DNA from: Gammaproteobacteria bacterium
GTDB taxonomy: Bacteria > Pseudomonadota > Gammaproteobacteria > Pseudomonadales > Pseudohongiellaceae
Direction: 5' to 3'
NCBI GenBank assembly: GCA_030654835.1
Contig: JAURWS010000026.1
Span: 1-64,000, forward strand
DNA length: 64,000 nucleotides
Part shown: positions 56,244-64,000 of the stretch, piece by piece
How positions within the stretch are numbered: position 1 is the stretch's first letter
Layout: every line of letters begins with the position of its first letter
Program-made: the position numbers and the translations under genes
The notes under the pieces: generated by a model
Databases searched by the model: none
What the model was told of the DNA's origin: nothing
The model's input: only the letters and a program-made list of their open reading frames with translations

Positions 56244-57446
56244 ATGAAAGCGTTGCTGCTGTCTGCTTACGACGCCGAGAGTCACCGACTGTGGCGCCAC
56301 AATCTGCAGGCAATGTTTCCGCTGATCCAGTGGCATGAGCTGACGCTGCCGGCCCGCTATTTCCCGTGGCGCGTACGCGGCAACAGTTTGAGCTGGGCAT
56401 TTAACCATCGCGCCACGCTGACTGACAACTACGACTTCCTGCTGACCACGTCGATGACAGACCTCTCCGCGCTGAGAGGATTTGTCCCTGCGTTAGCCCG
56501 TTTGCCGACCGCCGTTTACTGCCACGAGAACCAGTTCGCCTACCCCGTCAATCCCGATCCGCGCGCCCCCAGGCCCAATCCGGTCGAGCCGCAGATGCTG
56601 AGTCTCTACACCGCGTTGTGCGCCGATCAGCTGGTCTTCAACAGCGCCTATAACCGCGAGACCTTTCTGCAGGGCGTCGCGGTGCTGCTTGGCAAACTGC
56701 CGGATCATGTGCCCGCTGGTTTGGTGGAACGCCTGCAGCACGCACGCGTGATTCCAGTGCCTCTCAGCGAGGATGTGTTTGCACCCACTGCCCGCGCTGT
56801 CGATGTCAGTGCCACCGAACCGGACGTGCTGAACATCGTCTGGAACCATCGCTGGGAGTACGACAAAGGCCCGGCGCTGTTGCTGGCCATCGTGGAGGAA
56901 TTGATTGCCAGTGGCGTGCGCTTCCGGCTGCACCTGCTTGGCCAGCGCTTCCGGCAGGCTCCGGCGCCATTGCAGCAATTGCAGGCGCTGCTGGAGAACC
57001 ATTACGCCGCACTCGGCATCGAACCGGGGCACAGTGGTTACATCGCCGATCGCCAGTCTTACTGCGCACTGCTCGCCAGCGCGGACGTAGCCCTGAGTAC
57101 CGCGTTGCATGACTTTCAAGGCCTCTCCCTGCTGGAGGCCACGGCGCTTGGCTGCACCCCGCTGGCGCCTCGGCGACTGGTCTATCCTGAATATCTCGGT
57201 CCCGAATTCTTGTACGCCGCGACTGAGGACAATGGCGAAGAGACAGCCGCCGAGGCTCACGCCGCCGTGCAGCGCCTGCAGGACTGGGCACGGCGCAAGG
57301 CGCTGGGGCAGGCATTGCCAAAGGCCGATGTACAACGCTTTCGGCAATCCTTCCTGCAAAACGACTACGCAGCCCTGCTGCACGCGCTGACAGCGGGCCA
57401 GGTGACTGCGCGGCAGAACACAGACAACCCCTCTGCTGCAGGGTAG
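56244..57446 (+). CDS. DUF3524 glycosyltransferase (tRNA-queuosine mannosyltransferase-like)
   Basis: This protein of about 400 residues has the DUF3524 N-terminal domain (about 1-165: LLLSAYDAESHRLWRHNL, FPWRVRGNSLSWAF, CHENQFAYPV and FNSAYNRETFL). A GT4-type glycosyltransferase domain follows (about 185-370) with WNHRWEYDKGPALLL and the donor-binding ALHDFQGLSLLEATALGC. In animals this family mannosylates queuosine in tRNA-Asp (GTDC1/QTMAN). Bacterial members carry the same annotation, but their substrate is less certain. The start follows AGGGTG at 56232-56237. No queuosine gene lies in the window. Confidence 0.8.
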   Translation: MKALLLSAYDAESHRLWRHNLQAMFPLIQWHELTLPARYFPWRVRGNSLSWAFNHRATLTDNYDFLLTTSMTDLSALRGFVPALARLPTAVYCHENQFAYPVNPDPRAPRPNPVEPQMLSLYTALCADQLVFNSAYNRETFLQGVAVLLGKLPDHVPAGLVERLQHARVIPVPLSEDVFAPTARAVDVSATEPDVLNIVWNHRWEYDKGPALLLAIVEELIASGVRFRLHLLGQRFRQAPAPLQQLQALLENHYAALGIEPGHSGYIADRQSYCALLASADVALSTALHDFQGLSLLEATALGCTPLAPRRLVYPEYLGPEFLYAATEDNGEETAAEAHAAVQRLQDWARRKALGQALPKADVQRFRQSFLQNDYAALLHALTAGQVTARQNTDNPSAAG

Positions 57447-57537
57447 AAATGCCTTGTGCTGCGCGACGCAACGACGCTAAAGTTCGGGCCGTTGCAGCCA
57501 ATCAGTCTGGCGGTTTGCCGGAAAAAACGGAGTTTTC

Positions 57538-58632
57538 ATGAAAGCGTCAAGTTACAAGCGCCTGGCCCTCGGGGCCTTCATTTCCACCATCCTGGGTACA
57601 CCTGCCTGTGCACAAAACGACGCCGCCCCGGCAGTTGCCAGCGCGGCTGCAGAAGTCGCCACTCCCACCCAGGACGATGCGGCGTTTCAGGCCTGGCTCG
57701 CCGAATTCAGAACCGAGGCGCTGGGCAAGGGAATCGGCGCCGCGACGCTCGACGCCATCCTACCCACCATTCAGCAGCAGCGTCGAGTGATCGAGGTCGA
57801 CCGCAATCAGGCCGAGTTCGTGGAGACCTATGCCGATTATCTGGAGCGGGTGAGCCCGCGTCGCATCGAGATGGGCCAGCAGTTGATGGTTGACCATGGC
57901 GAGATGATTCGCGCCGCTGCAGAAGCGCGTGGCGTGCAGGCGCGCTTTGTGGCGGCGATTCTGGGCATGGAAAGCAACTATGGAACCTTCCCGATTACCG
58001 AGCCGCTGTTCAACGTCATCGCGACGCTGGCCTATGACAGCCGCCGTGCCGATCAATTCCGCGCCCAGTTGCTGGCCGCCTTCGAAATCGTCGACAAGGG
58101 TTATGCCACGCCGGAGATGATGAAGAGTTCATGGGCCGGGGCACTGGGTGCGCCACAATTCATGCCCGACAGCTACCTGCGTCTCGCCGTGGATCAGGAT
58201 GGTGACGGCATGCGCGACCTGTGGAAAATGGGTCCGGATGTCATCGGCTCCGTCGCCAATTACCTCAAGGACGCTGGCTGGCAGGAGAGTCAGACCTGGG
58301 GTCGCGTCGTCAGCCTGCCGCCGGGCGGCGAGCAGGCACTGCCCACTCCGCAGAACACCGGCATGCCCCGCGATGAGTCCTGCCGACGTTATGCCACCTT
58401 GGGAGCCTGGCGCGACCTGAGTGATTGGCAGGAACTGGGAGTGAGGAAGGCCGATGGCACGGATCTGCCAACCCGGCCAATAGAGGCGGCGCTGATCATT
58501 GGGGATGAGGGGGACGACAAGGGTTATCTGGTCTACCGCAACTTCTGTTCGATACTGCGTTACAACCCATCCTTCAAGTATGCCCTCGGCGTCAGCCTGC
58601 TGTCAGATGCCATTGACGGCATTCGCGACTAG
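57538..58632 (+). CDS. Lytic murein transglycosylase, MltB family
   Basis: This 364-residue exported protein has a signal peptide (to about Ala25). There is a cysteine at 24 (TPACAQ), but it is not a classical lipobox, so it may be soluble. The GH103/SLT_2 fold carries the catalytic Glu145 in ILGMESNYGTFP, then SSWAGALGAPQFMPDSYLR and DGDGMRDLWKMGPDVIGSVANYLK. It cleaves peptidoglycan between MurNAc and GlcNAc and leaves anhydro ends. It is convergent with the MltD-like gene, with 12 bases between the stops. Confidence 0.9.
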   Translation: MKASSYKRLALGAFISTILGTPACAQNDAAPAVASAAAEVATPTQDDAAFQAWLAEFRTEALGKGIGAATLDAILPTIQQQRRVIEVDRNQAEFVETYADYLERVSPRRIEMGQQLMVDHGEMIRAAAEARGVQARFVAAILGMESNYGTFPITEPLFNVIATLAYDSRRADQFRAQLLAAFEIVDKGYATPEMMKSSWAGALGAPQFMPDSYLRLAVDQDGDGMRDLWKMGPDVIGSVANYLKDAGWQESQTWGRVVSLPPGGEQALPTPQNTGMPRDESCRRYATLGAWRDLSDWQELGVRKADGTDLPTRPIEAALIIGDEGDDKGYLVYRNFCSILRYNPSFKYALGVSLLSDAIDGIRD

Positions 58633-58644
58633 CGACTGTCCGTG

Positions 58645-61005
58645 TCAGCCGCCGGAGCTGCCCCGAGCTCTGGTGCTGACAGCCTCCAGTACAGGAAACA
58701 CCACGGTTTCGCCGATCCCGATCTTGTCCAGGTCCAGCTGTGGGTTGTATTGACGCAGCAACCACATCGGCACCGCATATTTGCTGCGGGCCAGGTTGGC
58801 GATGTTGTCATTGACGGCAACCTTGTGTTGCGCCACGTTCTGGATACGGTAGCTGCGGAAGAAATCCTGCTGCTCTTCCAGGTGAAACTGACGACGCTTG
58901 AGCTCAAACTCCGCCACACTCACCTGTGAGAAATCCAGACTCAGGCGCTCACCAATCACCACGGGTTGACTCGCCTTCATCTTGTTCAGCCTGCGCAGGT
59001 CAGCGCTGTTGAGTCCCAGCCACTGGGCATAGTGCCCCAGAGTCTCGGAGGCTTGAATCTCGATGGAGCTGTTGGCCGCCACGCTGTAATCGGAAGGGTC
59101 GGCGGACAGCTCGATAGCGGCCTGCTGATTGTTAGCCTCTACATTCGCTGCAGGATCAAGCGCGATCGCAAACTCCTCTTCGTTACCTGCCGCATCGCCA
59201 GTTTCCACGGCCGCCTGCCCGGCGACTTCCAGCGGGGGCGTCAGCTCCTCAGTCACGGCTGCAGTAATGGGAGCGGGCGCGGGTGTCACGGGTGCTGCAG
59301 GCTGCACCGGGGGCGTGGGAGTGACAGGCGCAGCAGCGATCTGCTCCGGCACGGGCTTTGGAGTCTGTTCCTGCGCGGTCACATAGACGACGGGCTGTGT
59401 GGTCACTGCGTTACTGCCCGGCACCTTCAGAGTCTGGCCGGGGTAAATGCGATCAGGATGATCGATATTGTTGGCCGCCAGCAGCGTGCGTTCGTCGGAG
59501 TTCAGACGCCTGGCAATCGACGACAATGTGTCACCCCGGCGCACCACATAGGTGTCACTGGTGCGGGACGCCGACTGGGTCTGCGCAACCTGCGCATTGC
59601 TGGCCTGTGTGGTCGCGGTCGCGGCGATCTGTGCCGAGGTCTGGCCGGTGGCAGCGGCACTGTCCTGTGGCAACAACAGACGCTGACCAATCTGCAGACG
59701 GTGACGGTCGCTCATCTGATTCAGCGATACCAGTTGCGCCACCGAGGTGCTGAAGCGCTTGGCGATGGCAGAGAGGCTGTCGCCGCCCTGTACCACATAC
59801 GCGAGATCGGGGGTCTGAATCGGGTAGCGCTCGTTGCTCGAAATCTGACTGATCAGGTCACGTAGAGGAGCCTTGAGCGTACTGCGCTGCACCTTGACGA
59901 CATAGCCCTTGGGGATGCGCTTGCTACCGTCCCAGACCACGGGGCGCAGGGCGGGATTGTCGAATTGCAGGTGTTCCAGAGTCACGCCCAGCGCATCGGC
60001 CAGCGTCTGCGCTTGCATGAAGGAATCGAGCTCGTACTCTTCGTACTCGGGATGAGGGTCCAGCCTGAGCACACCAAACAGGGTCTGCGCCTGACGCTCG
60101 ACGTCCAGCACCGCGAGGAACTGTGCGTAGAAGTTGCGCGAGGCAAATCCAAACGATGGACCCTTGTAGTTGAGAACGATGTCCTCAATGCGATTGCTGC
60201 CGGTCTCGCGCACCGCGCGGCTCATGCCACCAGTGCCGTGATTGTAGGCGGTCAGCGCCAGCGGCCAGGTACCGAGGATCTGGTAGTTGTATTCGAGCAG
60301 GCTCATCGCCGCATAGGTCGCCGTGTACGGGTCCATACGCTCGTCGACGATGTTGTCGATGCGCATGAAGCGTTGCCCGGTCGCGCGCATGAATTGCCAC
60401 ATGCCCGCAGCGGCGACACTGGAATAGGCGCCAGGGTGGAAGGATGACTCCACGTGCGGGAGAGCGCCCAGCTCAAGTGGGAGATTCTTGCCACGCACGA
60501 CGCTGTCGATGTGGTCGCGGTAGGCGCCCGAACGCACGAGCCCCTCCACGAAACGATCCGACTGGCCAAGCTGGAAGCGCACATTGTTGGCGGCCACGTT
60601 CAGCGTTGCATCACTGACATTGGCCGGCCACATATCGAGAATGCGCTGCTGCAATGGAGAGAGACCAATCCGCTTGCCGCTGCCAAGCACCTTGAGCGCA
60701 TCCTGAAGGAGGATTCGCTGTCTCTCGATCTCGGGACGGTCATAGTCGACACGCTGATAGACGATGGCGAGGTTGTTGGCGTCGTGCAGAAAGCCGCTTT
60801 CGGTGTCCACTTCGGTGTAGACGCGGGTCCAGAATTTGATGGCAGGTTCGAGTTCAGGGGGTCTGGGAAAGAGTTCCGACTGTTGTGCTACCGCGCCGTT
60901 CGTCAGACATAGAAGGCACACCAGAAACGACACGCACGCTAGAGCCGGGCGTCGCAGCAGGAGGAACAGTGGCAGAGGTAACAGAGATTGGGGCACTGAC
61001 ATCAT
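58645..61005 (-). CDS. Membrane-bound lytic transglycosylase MltD-like with LysM repeats
   Basis: This protein of about 786 residues has an N-terminal signal segment (to about Ala40). The SLT catalytic domain (about 165-300) has Glu186 in LPHVESSFHPGAYSS, AAGMWQFMRATG and ALTAYNHGTGGMSRAV. Two clear LysM peptidoglycan-binding repeats follow (about 402-446 and 485-529). A Pro/Ala/Thr-rich linker (about 540-650) and a LysM-like C-terminal repeat (about 655-700) come last. It is longer than E. coli MltD because of this linker. The first ATG of a double ATG was chosen; no strong ribosome site distinguishes it from an upstream TTG. Confidence 0.9.
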   Translation of the reverse strand: MMSVPQSLLPLPLFLLLRRPALACVSFLVCLLCLTNGAVAQQSELFPRPPELEPAIKFWTRVYTEVDTESGFLHDANNLAIVYQRVDYDRPEIERQRILLQDALKVLGSGKRIGLSPLQQRILDMWPANVSDATLNVAANNVRFQLGQSDRFVEGLVRSGAYRDHIDSVVRGKNLPLELGALPHVESSFHPGAYSSVAAAGMWQFMRATGQRFMRIDNIVDERMDPYTATYAAMSLLEYNYQILGTWPLALTAYNHGTGGMSRAVRETGSNRIEDIVLNYKGPSFGFASRNFYAQFLAVLDVERQAQTLFGVLRLDPHPEYEEYELDSFMQAQTLADALGVTLEHLQFDNPALRPVVWDGSKRIPKGYVVKVQRSTLKAPLRDLISQISSNERYPIQTPDLAYVVQGGDSLSAIAKRFSTSVAQLVSLNQMSDRHRLQIGQRLLLPQDSAAATGQTSAQIAATATTQASNAQVAQTQSASRTSDTYVVRRGDTLSSIARRLNSDERTLLAANNIDHPDRIYPGQTLKVPGSNAVTTQPVVYVTAQEQTPKPVPEQIAAAPVTPTPPVQPAAPVTPAPAPITAAVTEELTPPLEVAGQAAVETGDAAGNEEEFAIALDPAANVEANNQQAAIELSADPSDYSVAANSSIEIQASETLGHYAQWLGLNSADLRRLNKMKASQPVVIGERLSLDFSQVSVAEFELKRRQFHLEEQQDFFRSYRIQNVAQHKVAVNDNIANLARSKYAVPMWLLRQYNPQLDLDKIGIGETVVFPVLEAVSTRARGSSGG

Positions 61006-61264
61006 TTCGAAACTCGCATTTGATTCTGGCAACGACCACCAGCATGTAGACCACCGGAGCGCGGATTAATTCCGGGGTCCGGGGCCTATACTAATGGAGC
61101 ACTCTCAATTATCAAAGCATTAGAACCACACGCCGCCGACCGTTGCGCTGCCTGCGTTTCACTCACCGGGCAATTGCTCTATACTGCGGCCCCTTGCGCC
61201 GGAACCCTGCATCCCTGCATCGTTCAGACTGGTGCCAGTCAAATTGCTCGGGCGCATACGCACG

Positions 61265-62917
61265 ATGACAGAAAACAAGAAACTGGCCCACGCCAGCCTG
61301 GAAAGCCTGTACCGGATCTTCACCGTTCCGGAGGCGCCGGATTCGACGCTCGGCAGAATCGATCAATCGATCTCCGAGAACATGGCCGGTTTTCTGCAGG
61401 ATCACATCGTCGCCTCGGAACGCGCGCTGGCGCTGATCGAAAAAGACTTCTCCAATCCTTTCATCCCCGAAGACCCCTCCTTCGTTTCCGATCAGATCGA
61501 ATTCCTGCTGGACAAACTGGTGGCGCAATCGGTACACGTCGCCTCGCCCAGTTTCGTCGGACACATGGCATCGGCCCTGCCCTACTTCATGCTGCCGCTG
61601 ACGCGGATCATGACGGCGTTGAACCAGAACCTCGTCAAGGTCGAAACCTCCAAGGCCTTCACGCCGCTGGAGCGCCAGGTGATCGGCATGATCCATCATC
61701 TGATCTACGGACAGGACGGGGATTTCTACGCCAAATGGATGCACGACCGCTCGCACGCCATCGGCAGCTTCTGCTCCGGGGGGACCATCGCCAATCTCAC
61801 GGCGCTGTGGGCAGCTCGCAACAATCTGTTTGCCCCCAGCGCGGGCTTTGCAGGACTGGCCCAGGAAGGGCTGGCCACCGGCATGGCACACTTCGGTTAT
61901 CGCGGGCTTGCCGTGCTGGTGTCGGAACGCGGCCACTATTCTCTCGGCAAGGCCGCCGACATTCTCGGCATCGGACGGCGCAATCTGGTGGCTATCCAGA
62001 CCGACGCCCACAACCGCATTCGTGTGGACAGCCTCGCGGCCCGTTGCGACGAGCTGCAGAGCGAGGGCATCCGCGTCATGGCCATCGTTGGCGTCGCGGG
62101 CTCCTCGGAGACCGGGAGTGTCGACCCGCTGAATGCCATGGCAGATGTTGCTCAACAGCGCGGCATTCATTTCCATGTCGACTCCGCCTGGGGTGGCCCC
62201 ACACTGTTCTCGCACAAGTATCGCAAGCTGCTGTCGGGCATCGAACGCGCCGACTCGGTAACGCTGGATGCCCACAAGCAACTGTATGTGCCGATGGGGG
62301 CCGGCATCTGCGTGTTCCGGCGTCCGGAGACACTCTCCAGCGTCGAGCACCATGCCGAGTACATCATTCGCAAGGGTTCCAAGGATCTGGGCAGCCACAG
62401 CGTGGAGGGCTCACGCCCCGGCATGGCGGTACTGGTGCATGCCGGACTGCACATCATCGCCCGCAGTGGTTATGAATTGCTGATCGACCAGGGCATTGAG
62501 AAGGCACGACGCTTCGCCGACCTCATCAAGACGCTGCCGGACTACGAGTTGATCACAGAGCCCGAACTGAACATCCTGACCTACCGTTATGTGCCGGAGT
62601 TCGCCAGGACGCTGCTCGATGGAGCCAGCGCGGCGGTACGCGATCAGGCCAACGCCATCCTCAATGTCATTACCAAGAGCATTCAGAAGACGCAGCGCGG
62701 ACTGGGGCGGTCTTTCGTGTCGCGGACGCAATTGACTCCAGAGCGCTACGAGCGCCACGCCATCATCGTCTTCCGGGTGGTGTTGGCCAACCCGCTGACG
62801 ACGATGGAAATACTGGAGGGCATTCTGGAGGAACAACGCGAGATTGCATCGATGGAACCGGTGCAATCAGAGGTGTTGAAACTGCGAGCGTGTGGGAGCG
62901 GGCCCGCCCGCGATTGA
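61265..62917 (+). CDS. panP: Pyridoxal-dependent aspartate 1-decarboxylase PanP
   Basis: This 550-residue group II PLP decarboxylase makes beta-alanine from aspartate for pantothenate and CoA synthesis, the alternative to PanD. The PLP lysine is about Lys338 in TLDAHKQLYVP, and the PLP-interacting Asp is in HVDSAWGG. The N-terminal ASLESLYRIFTVPEAPDST and the SGGTIANLTALW segment fit the PanP group. The start at 61265 begins the conserved N-terminus. TATACT at 61181 is a possible -10 element. The stop codon and last eight codons come from a REP element, giving a CGSGPARD tail that is not expected of the family. Confidence 0.88.
   Translation: MTENKKLAHASLESLYRIFTVPEAPDSTLGRIDQSISENMAGFLQDHIVASERALALIEKDFSNPFIPEDPSFVSDQIEFLLDKLVAQSVHVASPSFVGHMASALPYFMLPLTRIMTALNQNLVKVETSKAFTPLERQVIGMIHHLIYGQDGDFYAKWMHDRSHAIGSFCSGGTIANLTALWAARNNLFAPSAGFAGLAQEGLATGMAHFGYRGLAVLVSERGHYSLGKAADILGIGRRNLVAIQTDAHNRIRVDSLAARCDELQSEGIRVMAIVGVAGSSETGSVDPLNAMADVAQQRGIHFHVDSAWGGPTLFSHKYRKLLSGIERADSVTLDAHKQLYVPMGAGICVFRRPETLSSVEHHAEYIIRKGSKDLGSHSVEGSRPGMAVLVHAGLHIIARSGYELLIDQGIEKARRFADLIKTLPDYELITEPELNILTYRYVPEFARTLLDGASAAVRDQANAILNVITKSIQKTQRGLGRSFVSRTQLTPERYERHAIIVFRVVLANPLTTMEILEGILEEQREIASMEPVQSEVLKLRACGSGPARD
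62891..62917 (+). repeat. REP element overlapping the 3' end of panP
   Basis: The unit begins TGTGGGAGCGGGCCCGCCCG and ends with the TGA that stops panP. It is the same family as the other REP units, with a C for T change in the core. There is no paired inverted copy. It separates panP from the convergent secF gene, whose stop is 36 bases further on. Confidence 0.88.
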
Positions 62918-62952
62918 GTTGAATCAGCACCGAAGCAGCAAGAGACACAGAC

Positions 62953-63903
62953 TCAAGGCATCGAGTCTGCGGCACCTTCTTTCGGCGGAACAATCAGGTC
63001 TTCCTTGGTCACTTTCAGCATCAGCAACACGGTGGTACCGATGTAGATTGAAGAGTAAGTACCGATGGAAATGCCCAGACAGAGAGCAGTCGCAAAACCC
63101 CGAATGGAATCTCCCCCCGCCACCAGCATGGCAATGACCACCAGCAATGTTGTACCAGCGGTAATCGTAGTACGGCTCAGAGTCTGATTCAGAGACGCAT
63201 TTATCAAATCCGCCGGAGTGCCTTTGCGCATGATGCGGAAATTCTCTCGAACCCGGTCAAACACCACGATTTTGTCGTTTACAGAATAGCCGATAACCGC
63301 CAGGACTGCGGCGAGTACAGTCAGATCGAATTCCAGACGGAATACGGAAAACACCCCGACGGTCAGAATCACGTCATGGATAAGTGCGACGACTGCTGCG
63401 ATTGCAAACTTGGTCTGAAAGCGGGCGGCGACATACAGCATGATCATGCCCAGCGATACCAGAATGCCCATGCCACCGCTCTCGGCCAGTTCTGCACCGA
63501 CACGCGGGCCGACGAATTCGAGACGTCGCAACTCCACATCGGCAGTCGAATTCTCCTGCAGTGCCGCGATGACGTTGCTGCCCAGCTCTTCAAGCTGGCT
63601 GGCCATTTCGACTTCGCTCACAGTCTCGTCGACTGGCATGCGGATAAGGATGTCCTGATCAGTACCAAAGGCCACCACCTGCGCGCTCTCAAAACCAGCC
63701 TCCTCAAGAGCAGCGCTGACATCGGCCACTTCCACGGACTCCGAGTAGCCGACCTCTACCAGCGTACCGCTGGTGAAATCCAACCCGAACTCCAGCGAAT
63801 TGAACAAGAGTGAGCCGAGTGAAATCACCACCAGGACTGCCGACACGACACTGAGCTTCCTGCCGGCGCTGATGAAATCAAATTGCCTGAGTGTTATAGC
63901 CAT
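62953..63903 (-). CDS. secF: Protein translocase subunit SecF
   Basis: This 316-residue inner-membrane protein has six predicted helices and the large first periplasmic loop (about 40-135) of SecF. The GLDFTSGTLVEV segment follows helix 1, EFVGPRVGAELAESG precedes helix 2, and the NDKIVVFDRVRENFR motif lies between helices 4 and 5, with ...INASLNQTLSRTTITAG after it. SecF works with SecD and YajC to drive protein export using the proton gradient. It follows secD, whose end is visible 32 bases upstream on the same strand. Confidence 0.97.
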   Translation of the reverse strand: MAITLRQFDFISAGRKLSVVSAVLVVISLGSLLFNSLEFGLDFTSGTLVEVGYSESVEVADVSAALEEAGFESAQVVAFGTDQDILIRMPVDETVSEVEMASQLEELGSNVIAALQENSTADVELRRLEFVGPRVGAELAESGGMGILVSLGMIMLYVAARFQTKFAIAAVVALIHDVILTVGVFSVFRLEFDLTVLAAVLAVIGYSVNDKIVVFDRVRENFRIMRKGTPADLINASLNQTLSRTTITAGTTLLVVIAMLVAGGDSIRGFATALCLGISIGTYSSIYIGTTVLLMLKVTKEDLIVPPKEGAADSMP

Positions 63904-63935
63904 ACCTTACTCCAGAATCTTGTCTCGAACGCCTG

Positions 63936-64000
63936 TCAGATGTAATTGCCAATCCACAGGCTCTTCACCTGGCGGCCGCCGTAATACAGATTCACCAGTG
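63936..64000 (-). CDS. secD: SecD, C-terminal end only
   Basis: The last 20 codons and the stop of a frame on the minus strand are present; the rest lies beyond the window. The peptide LVNLYYGGRQVKSLWIGNYI matches the conserved C-terminus of SecD, and the position directly upstream of secF confirms it. The usual gene order is yajC-secD-secF. Confidence 0.92.
   Translation of the reverse strand, partial: LVNLYYGGRQVKSLWIGNYI

Overview
The window reads as chromosomal DNA of a gammaproteobacterium with GC-rich coding sequence. The signs are the ribF-ileS-fkpB-ispH cluster, secD-secF, glnK-amtB, MltB- and MltD-type transglycosylases, a PanP aspartate decarboxylase and Pseudomonas-like REP palindromes. 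The order and genus cannot be fixed from sequence alone. No rRNA, tRNA, CRISPR array, prophage or intact insertion sequence was seen.

Layout. 1-0.8 kb: an AT-richer stretch with one orphan gene. 0.8-3.6 kb: a malonate uptake and activation operon (madL-madM-matB, minus strand). 3.7-5.1 kb: a secreted esterase and a PH-domain membrane protein among REP repeats. 5.2-10.7 kb: ispH, fkpB, ileS and ribF, with lspA missing from its usual place. 10.7-16.7 kb: small membrane proteins, an alcohol dehydrogenase-like reductase, an FdhF/YdeP-type molybdoenzyme, a hydrolase, a lipoprotein and a SirB2 protein. 16.7-17.0 kb: a short free-standing transcription unit (promoter, 40-codon ORF, strong terminator). 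17.0-22.3 kb: an MFS transporter, then glnK-amtB behind two NtrC-like sites, then a DUF6351 lipoprotein. 22.4-27.2 kb: an outer-membrane protein, an M56 (BlaR1-like) membrane peptidase and a BlaI-type repressor, divergent from a TonB-dependent receptor. 27.2-31.1 kb: a methyltransferase-acetyltransferase fusion divergent from the redox two-component pair regB-regA. 31.1-39.1 kb: a chemoreceptor, an SDR and an RND efflux pair.

39.35-54.37 kb is the most unusual part: eight minus-strand genes, almost all overlapping or abutting, that read as one operon. In transcription order they are a DUF4175-like giant membrane protein with Gln/Gly tracts, a VWA/amidotransferase-like membrane protein, a caspase-fold protein without its cysteine, a TPR protein with an HExxH peptidase domain, a DUF4159 protein, a MoxR ATPase, a DUF58 protein and a BatA-like VWA protein. 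This is the best candidate for an undescribed envelope-associated system.

54.65-64 kb: an acyl-CoA ligase divergent from a DUF3524 glycosyltransferase, two lytic transglycosylases of different families facing each other, panP (whose stop codon lies in a REP element), secF and the end of secD.

Gene calls rest on recognisable motifs, start-site context and overlaps. No database search was run, so family names are from recall of conserved motifs.
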